From assembly GCA_023386345.1 (NCBI GenBank), contig JAEWJT010000002.1, positions 1 through 64,000 on the forward strand: a stretch of 64,000 nucleotides of DNA. Direction: 5' to 3'. Shown here in pieces: positions 42,516 through 49,825 of the stretch; position 1 is the stretch's first letter, and every line of letters begins with the position of its first letter. The translations under genes and the position numbers were made by a program. The DNA is from Bacillota bacterium (GTDB lineage: Bacteria; Bacillota; Clostridia; Tissierellales; Sedimentibacteraceae). The notes beneath the pieces were generated by a model. The model was given only the letters and a program-made list of their open reading frames with translations. It searched no databases and was not told the origin of the DNA.

Positions 42516-43949
42516 TTATAAAGCTTGCATAATACTGTTTATTGTTAAATCTACCAATTCATCTAAACTTATTTTTACATATCCTCTCATATAAGTTTCA
42601 AGTGTAAAAAATGCTTCGTGAATTAATCTCTTTGGAATGACATTCATTCCTTTTTGAATTCCTATTAATGGCATAATCATACCTGCATTGCAGTCTGCAT
42701 CTATACCGCACATGGTTATAATTTTAAGAGTTTTCTCGTAATCATTGTCACCATACATAAGTGCGATTATTTCACAGCAAGCATTTGGATATGCGTGTAT
42801 CCAATTGTATTTGATATATTTTTGCTCACATTCATGCAAAGCGTCATGCCAATCATCATATTTTAAACATTGCTCATAAGCAAACTGTACCACACTGTAA
42901 TACTCTGAATCTTTTGGTAATGAATCAATAGTTAATTTAACTATTTCCTTTACATCATCAACGATATAAGCTAAGGAAGTCATTATAGCATTGAAAACCT
43001 CGCCAATTATACCATTGTTAGCATGTGATACCTCGCCATCTTTCCAAGCAAGTTCAGCTGCAAGTCTCGGGTTGCCCGGAGCAACCATTCCGCAGATAGC
43101 ACCTCTCATCTGAGCTCCTATCCACTCATTAAAAGGATTGTTGAAGCTTGCGCTTTCTGGAGGCATTATACCAGCTCTAATATTTCTTAAAGCTAATTCC
43201 TCAGCCGACCATCCACTTGGGATTAACCCAATCCATGCAAGTGCTATGTCCCTTGATGTTACATTGTATCCTTTTTCTTTAAAAGCATCTAAAAACGCAA
43301 GCTCAAAAGTTATGTCATCATTAAAAGTATTTGGCTCTCTGATGTACTCTGTTACCTCTCCAAAAGCTTCATAGAGGTTTTTAGAGGTATATCCCTCTAC
43401 CATAGTACCCATAGCTGCTCCTATAATTTGAGAAAGCCAAGCAGCTCTAGTTTGTTCCTTGAATTTATCTGTATTTATATCGATTTTCCCAGACTCTGGA
43501 AATTTTGCATTTGCAGCATATTTTTCAAAGCTATCATAGATATTATATTTCCAATAATCTGAATTTTCATTCTTCTCTGCATTTAAAAAGATATTTTTTA
43601 TCTCGGCAGAAATTTTATGCAAACTTATAAAATCTCCTTTTTCAAATGCTTCCTTACCCTTATCAAGAAGCTCATAAGCAGCATCTACTTTATATCCACG
43701 ATTTTCCAATGCTTGTACAGATGCAACCATTATTCTCTCTGGAGCTCCCGAACCAGGAACATTACTTGCCCAATCTAAGCCTGAGATCGTATCATAGAAC
43801 TTAGAAACAGCTCTTAAAGCAGTCCAAGTTTGGTCCTCCTCAGATAAAATTCTAGGCTTTGCATTTGAAAATAAATTATATGCTATTTCCCACGCTTTCA
43901 TATTATGTCCACACACCAGCTCCATGTAAGTCATAAGACATTTATCCAC
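42516..43949 (-). CDS. ADP-ribosylglycohydrolase (DraG/ARH)-family protein
   Basis: Up to 477 residues. The C-terminal 320 residues have ARH-fold motifs: GAAMGTMVEG near 187, the metal ligands FNDDITFELAF near 213 and MCGIDADCNAGMIMPLIG near 425. The first 150 residues are an extra domain. The first possible start codon in the track is GTG at 43949, but coding-like sequence continues upstream (KLKYYERINAKS) to a stop at about 43988 with no ATG, GTG or TTG, so the true start is unclear. Within a nucleoside uptake and breakdown operon it may remove ribosyl or ADP-ribosyl groups; the substrate is unknown. Confidence 0.85.
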   Translation of the reverse strand: MDKCLMTYMELVCGHNMKAWEIAYNLFSNAKPRILSEEDQTWTALRAVSKFYDTISGLDWASNVPGSGAPERIMVASVQALENRGYKVDAAYELLDKGKEAFEKGDFISLHKISAEIKNIFLNAEKNENSDYWKYNIYDSFEKYAANAKFPESGKIDINTDKFKEQTRAAWLSQIIGAAMGTMVEGYTSKNLYEAFGEVTEYIREPNTFNDDITFELAFLDAFKEKGYNVTSRDIALAWIGLIPSGWSAEELALRNIRAGIMPPESASFNNPFNEWIGAQMRGAICGMVAPGNPRLAAELAWKDGEVSHANNGIIGEVFNAIMTSLAYIVDDVKEIVKLTIDSLPKDSEYYSVVQFAYEQCLKYDDWHDALHECEQKYIKYNWIHAYPNACCEIIALMYGDNDYEKTLKIITMCGIDADCNAGMIMPLIGIQKGMNVIPKRLIHEAFFTLETYMRGYVKISLDELVDLTINSIMQAL

Positions 43950-43994
43950 GGATTTGGCATTTATCCTTTCGTAGTATTTTAATTTCCTTTAGTT

Positions 43995-44696
43995 TTATGC
44001 TAACCCTAAGGCTATCTTCATCATGTTTGTGAACGCTTTTTCTCTTTCCTCTGCTGTTGTTTCTTGCTGATTTACAATAGAATCTGATACTGTCAATATA
44101 GTTAAGGCATTTACACCTGCTACGGCAGCGTTGCAGTATAAAGCAAAGCTCTCCATCTCAGCCGCTAAAATTCCCATCTTAGCCCATTTTTTCCAAGAAT
44201 CAGGATTTGCATTATAGAAAATATCAGATGATAAAATATTTCCTACAGTAGTTTTTATATTGCTATCATCAGCAATTTGTTTTGCCTTTGACAATAATTC
44301 AAATGATGCTGTTGCTGAAAATGTTCCTGGCAATTCGTATTGGTGAGCATAGTTTGAATCTGTACTTGAACCAATTCCAAGAATTATATCGTATAAGTTT
44401 AATTTAGGATCAAATGCTCCGCATGAACCTATTCTTATTAAATTCTTAACTCCATAAAAATGTATAAGTTCATAAGAGTAAATTCCAATTGAGGCACAAC
44501 CCATGCCTGTTCCCATGACAGATACTTTTTTTCCATTATATGTACCTGTATATCCAAACATATTTCTAATTGCATTAAATTGAGTTACATTCTCTAAGAA
44601 ATTCTCAGCTATAAATTTTGCTCTTAGCGGATCTCCCGGAAGTAAAATAGTCTCTGCTATATCTCCTTTTATTGCTTTATTGTGAGCAGTAGTCAT
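43995..44696 (-). CDS. deoD: Purine nucleoside phosphorylase, DeoD type
   Basis: A 233-residue hexameric-type PNP. ETILLPGDPLRAKFIAE binds phosphate, RIGSCGAF is the family signature, EMESFALYCNA contacts the ribose, and the Asp in VSDSIV contacts the purine. The start is the ATG at 44696 (MTTAHNKAIKGDIAE); the ATG at 44708 abuts AAGGA. It is the first gene of a seven- to nine-gene operon behind a perfect promoter (44815-44843). Confidence 0.95.
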   Translation of the reverse strand: MTTAHNKAIKGDIAETILLPGDPLRAKFIAENFLENVTQFNAIRNMFGYTGTYNGKKVSVMGTGMGCASIGIYSYELIHFYGVKNLIRIGSCGAFDPKLNLYDIILGIGSSTDSNYAHQYELPGTFSATASFELLSKAKQIADDSNIKTTVGNILSSDIFYNANPDSWKKWAKMGILAAEMESFALYCNAAVAGVNALTILTVSDSIVNQQETTAEEREKAFTNMMKIALGLA

Positions 44697-44743
44697 AATA
44701 ATATTCATTCCTTTCTAATTTTGTTATATGCTCCATGTGTATA

Positions 44744-44774
44744 TTGTACATAAAATCGTAATTTATATGTACAA
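44744..44774. promoter_or_regulatory. Candidate operator in the deoD leader
   Basis: TTGTACAT (44744-44751) and ATGTACAA (44767-44774) form an 8-bp perfect inverted repeat, and each arm contains the palindrome TGTACA. It lies about 40-65 nt downstream of the predicted transcription start, a position suited to a roadblock repressor. The regulator is unknown. Confidence 0.5.
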
Positions 44775-44814
44775 TGGTAGATATTTAATTACTTAATTTT
44801 TTTACCTTAAGCAA

Positions 44815-44843
44815 ATTATATTTGAGTTTCTGCCTTTTGTCAA
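44815..44843 (-). promoter_or_regulatory. Consensus promoter of the nucleoside operon
   Basis: Perfect TTGACA (44838-44843), a 17-nt spacer and perfect TATAAT (44815-44820) on the minus strand. Such a strong promoter needs repression; see the dyad at 44744-44774. Confidence 0.88.
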
Positions 44844-44953
44844 CTAAAAATAATTTTTAGATACAATATATAAAGCTTAAATACCAGTATTAACTCAAAA
44901 CACTTGCATAGAGCATATAATTTGTGAAAATGTTTCCACAAATTTATTTGACA

Positions 44954-46207
44954 TCATATGCTATAGGCAATATTAGCCCCTACAGCCTGTAATTTTTCTA
45001 CTATATCTGCATATCCTCTTTTTATATGATGGATTTCAGAAATTTCTGTTTCCCCATCTGCAACTAAACCTGCTAATATTAAAGCAGCTCCGGCCCTTAA
45101 GTCTGTTGCCTTAACTTTCGTTCCTGTCAATGAATTTAAACCATTAACAATGGCTGTGTTACCCTCTATCTTAATATTTGCTCCCATTCTTAAAAGCTCG
45201 TTTGCGTGCATGAACCTATTTTCAAATATTGTTTCATTAATAACACTTGTTCCATTTGCCAATGATAATAAAAGCATAAATTGAGCCTGCATATCAGTAG
45301 GAAAACCTGGATAAGGTAAGGTTTTGATATCTGTTGAGTTAATCATCCCTTTAGAACGCACCATTACGCTATTTCCGTTCTCAACGACCTCAGCTCCAAC
45401 CTCTCTAAGCTTTGCAATAACTGGCTGAACGTGTGATGGAATAACATTATCTATATACAGCTCACCACCGGTTAAAACAGCCGCCACCATATATGTACCT
45501 GCTTCTATTCTATCTGGTATCACAGTGTATTCAGTTCCATGAAGCTCATCAACACCAATTATAGTAATTGTTTTAGTGCCGGCACCTTCAATTTTACCAC
45601 CCATGCTATTTATGAAATTCGCTAAATCTATTATCTCAGGCTCTTCAGCACAATTTTCAATAATTGTCTTGCCTTTAGCTGTGCAAGCTACCATCATCAG
45701 ATTTTCAGTAGCTCCAACGCTTGGAAAATCTAAATAAACATTGTTTCCTATTATATCATCTGTTTCAGCCTGTATATAACCTCTATTAAAATTAATATCT
45801 ATGTTTAAGTTTTTAAAGCCTTTTAGATGTAAATCTATTGGTCTTGTTCCAATTGCACAGCCTCCTGGCATTGAAACTTTAGCTTTATTTATTCTTGATA
45901 GCAAAGGTCCCATAACTAAAAATGATGCTCTAAGCTTACTTATCAAATCATATGGTGCCTCATAATTTATTATATTTTCTACTTGTATTTCTAAAGAATT
46001 ATTATTTGTTTTATTAATTTTTGCTCCCAAATTTGAGAGTAAATCACACATTACATGTACATCTTCAAGATTTGGTATTTCATGTAATGTACATTTTTCT
46101 CTTGTCAAAAGCGAAGCTGCTAATATAGGTAAAATTGAATTTTTTGATCCATTAACTTTGAGATGTCCATTTAAAGCTCCACTTTTTTTCACTATTATTG
46201 TTTCCAA
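44954..46207 (-). CDS. murA: UDP-N-acetylglucosamine 1-carboxyvinyltransferase
   Basis: A 417-residue enzyme for the first committed step of peptidoglycan synthesis. LKVNGSKNSILPILAA at the start binds UDP-GlcNAc, and the catalytic Cys (fosfomycin target) is in MPGGCAIGTRPIDLH. The start is taken as TTG at 46207, which has GGAGAG 4 nt upstream and gives the family N-terminus (METIIVKKSG); another TTG at 46219 precedes the ribosome site. It is monocistronic. Confidence 0.95.
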   Translation of the reverse strand: METIIVKKSGALNGHLKVNGSKNSILPILAASLLTREKCTLHEIPNLEDVHVMCDLLSNLGAKINKTNNNSLEIQVENIINYEAPYDLISKLRASFLVMGPLLSRINKAKVSMPGGCAIGTRPIDLHLKGFKNLNIDINFNRGYIQAETDDIIGNNVYLDFPSVGATENLMMVACTAKGKTIIENCAEEPEIIDLANFINSMGGKIEGAGTKTITIIGVDELHGTEYTVIPDRIEAGTYMVAAVLTGGELYIDNVIPSHVQPVIAKLREVGAEVVENGNSVMVRSKGMINSTDIKTLPYPGFPTDMQAQFMLLLSLANGTSVINETIFENRFMHANELLRMGANIKIEGNTAIVNGLNSLTGTKVKATDLRAGAALILAGLVADGETEISEIHHIKRGYADIVEKLQAVGANIAYSI

Positions 46208-46240
46208 GGTTCTCTCCAATCTATAAATTTTAGCCTAGTT

Positions 46241-46269
46241 AGTTTATCACTTTTTATATCAAAATACAA
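46241..46269 (-). promoter_or_regulatory. murA promoter
   Basis: TTGTAT (46264-46269), a 17-nt spacer and TAAACT (46241-46246) on the minus strand, about 30 bp before the start codon. The match is moderate. Confidence 0.45.
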
Positions 46270-46429
46270 CAATAAATTTTTTATAATTATATAATAGTAA
46301 TGAAAATTTAGAAATAAATGTTAATTTTAAAAATATAATTTAGATTAGTACATTTAACGAAAGCTTAATTGAGGTTTTTTTATTCTGAATAACTATTAAA
46401 AAGTTTGGTTTTGCAAGGCAAATTATTAT

Positions 46430-46458
46430 TCACGCAATACATCGCGTGATGATGTATT
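46430..46458. promoter_or_regulatory. Nested inverted repeats upstream of the PadR operon
   Basis: AATACATC (46436-46443) and GATGTATT (46451-46458) form an 8-bp dyad, overlapping a second dyad TCACGC/GCGTGA (46430-46449). It lies about 55 bp upstream of the -35. It could be a regulator site or the terminator-like end of an older unit; no T-run follows. Confidence 0.4.
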
Positions 46459-46506
46459 TGGATTAAAAATATATAAATTTAAAAAAATATATATTTTTTT
46501 AAATTT

Positions 46507-46540
46507 ATACCTTGACAGGCGAGGTATGGTATGTTATATT
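46507..46540 (+). promoter_or_regulatory. PadR operon promoter with overlapping operator-like dyad
   Basis: Perfect TTGACA (46512-46517), a 17-nt spacer and TATATT (46535-46540). ATACCT (46507-46512) and AGGTAT (46522-46527) flank the -35, as expected for autorepression by the PadR product. AAGGAGG precedes the ATG at 46581. Confidence 0.7.
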
Positions 46541-46580
46541 GTATCTATAAAACAAATATATGTCAAGGAGGCGAGGTACA

Positions 46581-46925
46581 ATGTCAATTGCTTCTGACTT
46601 AATTCGAGGTCACACAGAGACAATTATACTAGCTCATCTTCTTAAAGGAGATAGCTATGGGTACGAAATAAATAAAGCAATACAGCAAAAGACAGAAAAT
46701 CAATATGAATTAAAGGAAGCAACTCTATACACAGCTTTTAGAAGGCTTGAGGAAAGCGGAAGTATAATATCCTACTGGGGAGATGAAAACACTGGTGCGA
46801 GAAGAAGATATTATTCGATAAGCAGCGAGGGTAAAAAAACTTACGAAAAGTTAAAGCTTGAGTGGGAAGTTGCAAAAAAGATTATTGATAAATTAATAGA
46901 AGAGGAGAATTTTAAAAATGAATGA
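46581..46925 (+). CDS. PadR-family transcriptional regulator
   Basis: A 114-residue winged-helix repressor. LIRGHTETIILAHLLKGDSYGYEI and KEATLYTAFRRLEESGSI are the classic PadR HTH and wing motifs. The start at 46581 (MSIASDLIRG) lies 9 nt after AAGGAGG; an ATG at 46560 would translate through that site. It overlaps the next gene by 8 nt. Regulators of this type commonly control the DUF1700/DUF4097 membrane genes that follow. Confidence 0.93.
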   Translation: MSIASDLIRGHTETIILAHLLKGDSYGYEINKAIQQKTENQYELKEATLYTAFRRLEESGSIISYWGDENTGARRRYYSISSEGKKTYEKLKLEWEVAKKIIDKLIEEENFKNE

Positions 46926-47574
46926 TAGACTTAGAAAATATATTGACAACTTATTCGAGGACGCACCTGAAACAAAGAAAACTGTAGAATTAAAGGAAGA
47001 AATTTTACAAAATATTACTGATAAATACTATGATTTGTTATCAGAGGGAAAAACAGAAGAAGCAGCATATAATATTGCTATAGCAAGTGTTGGAGATGTT
47101 AATGAGCTTATTGAAAGTTTAAAGAGAGGTAATACAAAAATGGCAAATCATTCACAAGAAGAATTAGAAAACGCAAGAAAACAAACAGCTATAATTACAG
47201 CTATATCAGTTGCAATATACATATTATCGCCTATAGTTGTTATTCTTACTGATGGTAGTTTAATAGGTATAGGGGTTTTCCTTTTTACGATAGCTATTGC
47301 AACAGCTTTACTAATTTATAACAATATGACTAAACCAAAATACACGAAAATGGATGATACTATCGTTGAAGAATTTAAGGAATGGAAAGAAAATAGAGAT
47401 AGAAAGGGTTTTGGAACTATATCTTCTGCTATTTGGTCTATAACTACAACTTTATACATTATTATAAGCTTTTACACAGGAGCATGGCATATTAGTTGGA
47501 TTATATTTTTAATTGGTAGTTGTGTAATTTCAATTGTAAAAGCAGCATATGACTTAAAAGGAGCTGGTAAATAA
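46918..47574 (+). CDS. DUF1700/HAAS-type membrane protein
   Basis: A 218-residue protein. The N-terminal 75 residues are a helical HAAS-like domain (LRKYIDNLFEDAPETKKTVE, IASVGDVNELIES), followed by four membrane helices. These proteins typically sit between a PadR regulator and a DUF4097 gene and are thought to act as membrane sensors or partners. The start overlaps the PadR stop, and its TAA overlaps the next ATG (TAATG). Confidence 0.87.
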   Translation: MNDRLRKYIDNLFEDAPETKKTVELKEEILQNITDKYYDLLSEGKTEEAAYNIAIASVGDVNELIESLKRGNTKMANHSQEELENARKQTAIITAISVAIYILSPIVVILTDGSLIGIGVFLFTIAIATALLIYNNMTKPKYTKMDDTIVEEFKEWKENRDRKGFGTISSAIWSITTTLYIIISFYTGAWHISWIIFLIGSCVISIVKAAYDLKGAGK

Positions 47575-48530
47575 TGAGAACTTCTGCAATTGTAAAAATA
47601 GTAGTAAATTTTATGTTAGCTATTTTTCTAATTTCAATACTTATAAATATATTAGGAGGAAACTCCTTAGGTTTTAAAGGCTTCAAGATACCAATTTTCA
47701 GTTTTGGAGGATTCAGTTACAAATTTGATGATGCAAGCAAGTATTCTATAGCAAATGGAAAAATCAGTGTAGATGACATTAGAAAATTAGACATAGACTG
47801 GGTTGCAGGCAAGGTAAGGATAGAAGAATACAGCGGAGATAAAATTGAGTTTTACGAAGAAAATTCATCAGGCTTAAGTGAAGATGATAAAATGAGATAT
47901 ATGGTAGATAATGGAACGTTAAAAATTAAATTTAGAAAATCATATATAGGATTTGGAATTCTTAAATCTCTAAGCAAAGATTTAGTTATACGAATTCCAG
48001 TATCTATGGAGGATGGCTTAGCCGAATTGAAATTAGACAATGTTTCATCATCAATTGAAATTGAGGCTCTAATTGCAAATGTAGTTTTAATAGATTCGGT
48101 TTCCGGTAGTATAAGTATAAAAAATCTTATATCTAAAAAACTAGATATTGAAACAGTAAGCGGTACTGTAAATGTATCTGCAGAAGCTGAATTTGTAGAT
48201 GTAGAAGCAATAAGCGGAGATTTGAACATATCCATAAGTTCAAAATCAATAGAAAAGGTAGACATTGAGTCTGTTTCAGGAGATGTATCCTTGGATTTAG
48301 GTAATTCTCCAAAAATTCTTGATGTAGAAACAATTAGTGGTGAAGTCAACATTACTCTTCCTGAGAATGATGGATTTGTAGCTAGGTATGACAGTGTTAG
48401 CGGTAAATTTAGATGTGATTTCGAAGTTAGTATATCAAAAAAGGAAGCAGTTTATAAAGACGGAAAAATAAACAAATCAAAATTAGACATAGAAACAGTT
48501 AGTGGTGACATTACTATAAATAAAAAATAG
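47574..48530 (+). CDS. DUF4097 beta-repeat protein (putative adhesin-like, LiaF-related)
   Basis: A 318-residue protein with one N-terminal membrane helix (residues 5-27) and an outer beta-solenoid made of repeats centred on SVSG or TISG followed by D or E (SVSGSISIKN, TVSGTVNVSA, AISGDLNISI, SVSGDVSLDL, TISGEVNITL, TVSGDITINK). Family members are linked to envelope stress and LiaFSR-type sensing. It is translationally coupled to the DUF1700 gene and ends at a strong hairpin. Confidence 0.88.
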   Translation: MRTSAIVKIVVNFMLAIFLISILINILGGNSLGFKGFKIPIFSFGGFSYKFDDASKYSIANGKISVDDIRKLDIDWVAGKVRIEEYSGDKIEFYEENSSGLSEDDKMRYMVDNGTLKIKFRKSYIGFGILKSLSKDLVIRIPVSMEDGLAELKLDNVSSSIEIEALIANVVLIDSVSGSISIKNLISKKLDIETVSGTVNVSAEAEFVDVEAISGDLNISISSKSIEKVDIESVSGDVSLDLGNSPKILDVETISGEVNITLPENDGFVARYDSVSGKFRCDFEVSISKKEAVYKDGKINKSKLDIETVSGDITINKK

Positions 48531-48532
48531 AG

Positions 48533-48571
48533 ATTTAGCGAAGAATTTTGTTATACAATTCTTCGCTAAAT
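48533..48571 (+). terminator. Terminator of the PadR operon
   Basis: A 15-bp perfect stem (48533-48547 with 48557-48571) and a 9-nt loop, followed by TATTATTTA. It starts 2 bp after the stop codon. Confidence 0.8.
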
Positions 48572-48776
48572 TATTATTTAAGCTTAAATTGCAAAAAAAT
48601 AAAAAAAGGAAAAAGCATTTTCTAATAAGATTAGCTTGCTACAAAAATTTATAAAGGGGGACGTTATATAAAAGTTTGTTTGCTTTTCCTTTTCTTGGTG
48701 TTATTATTTGCATAATTTATATTATTATTCATTTATTTTTAATTTTTTTTAATTTTTTTAATTTTTCTATAAAAAA
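48572..48776. other. AT-rich intergenic region without a supported gene
   Basis: It carries poly-T and poly-A tracts and an isolated GGGGG ribosome-like site at 48656-48660. A hydrophobic frame (FAFPFLGVIICIIYIIIH) is open from about 48661 but has no ATG and reads into the hairpin repeat, so I do not call it. Confidence 0.5.
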
Positions 48777-48819
48777 AGCGAAACAAGTTTTGCTATATGG
48801 AAGAATCATTCCAATTCTT
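48777..48819. repeat. Dispersed hairpin repeat, copy 2; acts as terminator of the lipid kinase gene
   Basis: AGCGAAAC-aa-GTTTTGCT (48777-48794) and GAAGAATCATTCCAATTCTT (48800-48819). Read on the minus strand, the first hairpin is followed by seven T residues and lies just after the stop of the gene at 48832, so here it can serve as an intrinsic terminator. Confidence 0.75.
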
Positions 48820-48831
48820 TATTTATTAAAT

Positions 48832-49725
48832 TTATGGAATTAGTATTTTTAAAGCTTTGTTTTCTACAGAAACGTTAATTGGCATTTTCCCGCCTTGCTC
48901 TCCATCAACATCCAAAACTAATTTTTCATCAGAAGACTCTATCAAAATATTTTTTGCCTGCATATACTTTACCTTAGGATGGTTTACATGCTGACCACCA
49001 AAAACTCCTGCAAATATTTGAACTAAATCAAAATGTGAGGATTTTTCAAATATTACTATGTCTAACAAGCCATCATCAAACTTTGCATCAGGGCACAAAT
49101 TCTTAAATCCACCGGCTCCCGGAGTATTGCTAATTAGAAACAAATGTGTATCTATATTGTACACTTGACCATCTATAGTAAATTTAATATCAAATGAGTT
49201 TTCAATTTGCTCCGAAATTTCTAAAAGTGCTCGAAAATAATACGCAACTCTCCCAAATATAGTTTTTTCATCTGTTGAAACACTATGAGGTATGTTCGCA
49301 AATATTCCGCCCATCAAAACATTCATAAAATAACTGTCGTTTATTTTTCCGACGTCAACCTCTTTAAATTTAGGATTATCAAGCATTTCATAAAATTCTT
49401 CAGCTGAGTCTGGCATTTCCAGAAACCCTGCAAAATCATTTACTGTTCCAGCAGGTAAGATTGCAAGCTTTGACTTCTTTTTACACTTCATCATTCCATT
49501 TACTACTTCGTGAACTGTACCATCTCCTCCACAGCAAAAAATCATGTCATACCCATCCTCACATGATTCCATCGCTTTGTTCATCGCATCATCCTTGCAT
49601 TTTGTAGCATAAAAAGTAAATTCAACATCATTTTTATTCATGATTAAACTAGCCATTTGAAATGCCCTGTTAGCTGCTTCCTCTTTTCCAGATGAAGGAT
49701 TATAAATAAGCTTATATCTTTTCAT
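48832..49725 (-). CDS. Diacylglycerol/sphingosine-kinase-like lipid kinase (DgkB/YegS family)
   Basis: A 297-residue cytosolic lipid kinase. The nucleotide-binding motif is CCGGDGTVHEVVNGMM near residue 65, with AILPAGTVNDFAGFL and the C-terminal DGEQGGKMPI typical of DgkB. It probably rephosphorylates diacylglycerol, a by-product of lipoteichoic acid synthesis, which would fit with the LTA-synthase-like gene at 4763. AAGGGG precedes the ATG. Confidence 0.9.
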   Translation of the reverse strand: MKRYKLIYNPSSGKEEAANRAFQMASLIMNKNDVEFTFYATKCKDDAMNKAMESCEDGYDMIFCCGGDGTVHEVVNGMMKCKKKSKLAILPAGTVNDFAGFLEMPDSAEEFYEMLDNPKFKEVDVGKINDSYFMNVLMGGIFANIPHSVSTDEKTIFGRVAYYFRALLEISEQIENSFDIKFTIDGQVYNIDTHLFLISNTPGAGGFKNLCPDAKFDDGLLDIVIFEKSSHFDLVQIFAGVFGGQHVNHPKVKYMQAKNILIESSDEKLVLDVDGEQGGKMPINVSVENKALKILIP

Positions 49726-49780
49726 AGACTACCCCTTGCCTTAATTTTATATATATCCTCATTAATATAATTATTTTAAA

Positions 49781-49805
49781 ATGGGCGGAGTAAATCACCG
49801 CCCAT
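49781..49805 (-). terminator. GC-rich hairpin after the EAL-HDOD gene
   Basis: ATGGGCGG (49781-49788) and CCGCCCAT (49798-49805) with a 9-nt loop, followed on the minus strand by TTTTAAAATAA. It is almost the same sequence as the hairpin at 22731-22751. Confidence 0.65.
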
Positions 49806-49825
49806 ACTACTTTAATGTATAATTA

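Noticed and set aside
48661..48834. Hydrophobic + strand frame after the PadR operon
   Set aside because: There is no ATG, the GGGGG site is 15 nt from the nearest TTG, and it reads through the hairpin repeat and into the end of the lipid kinase gene.
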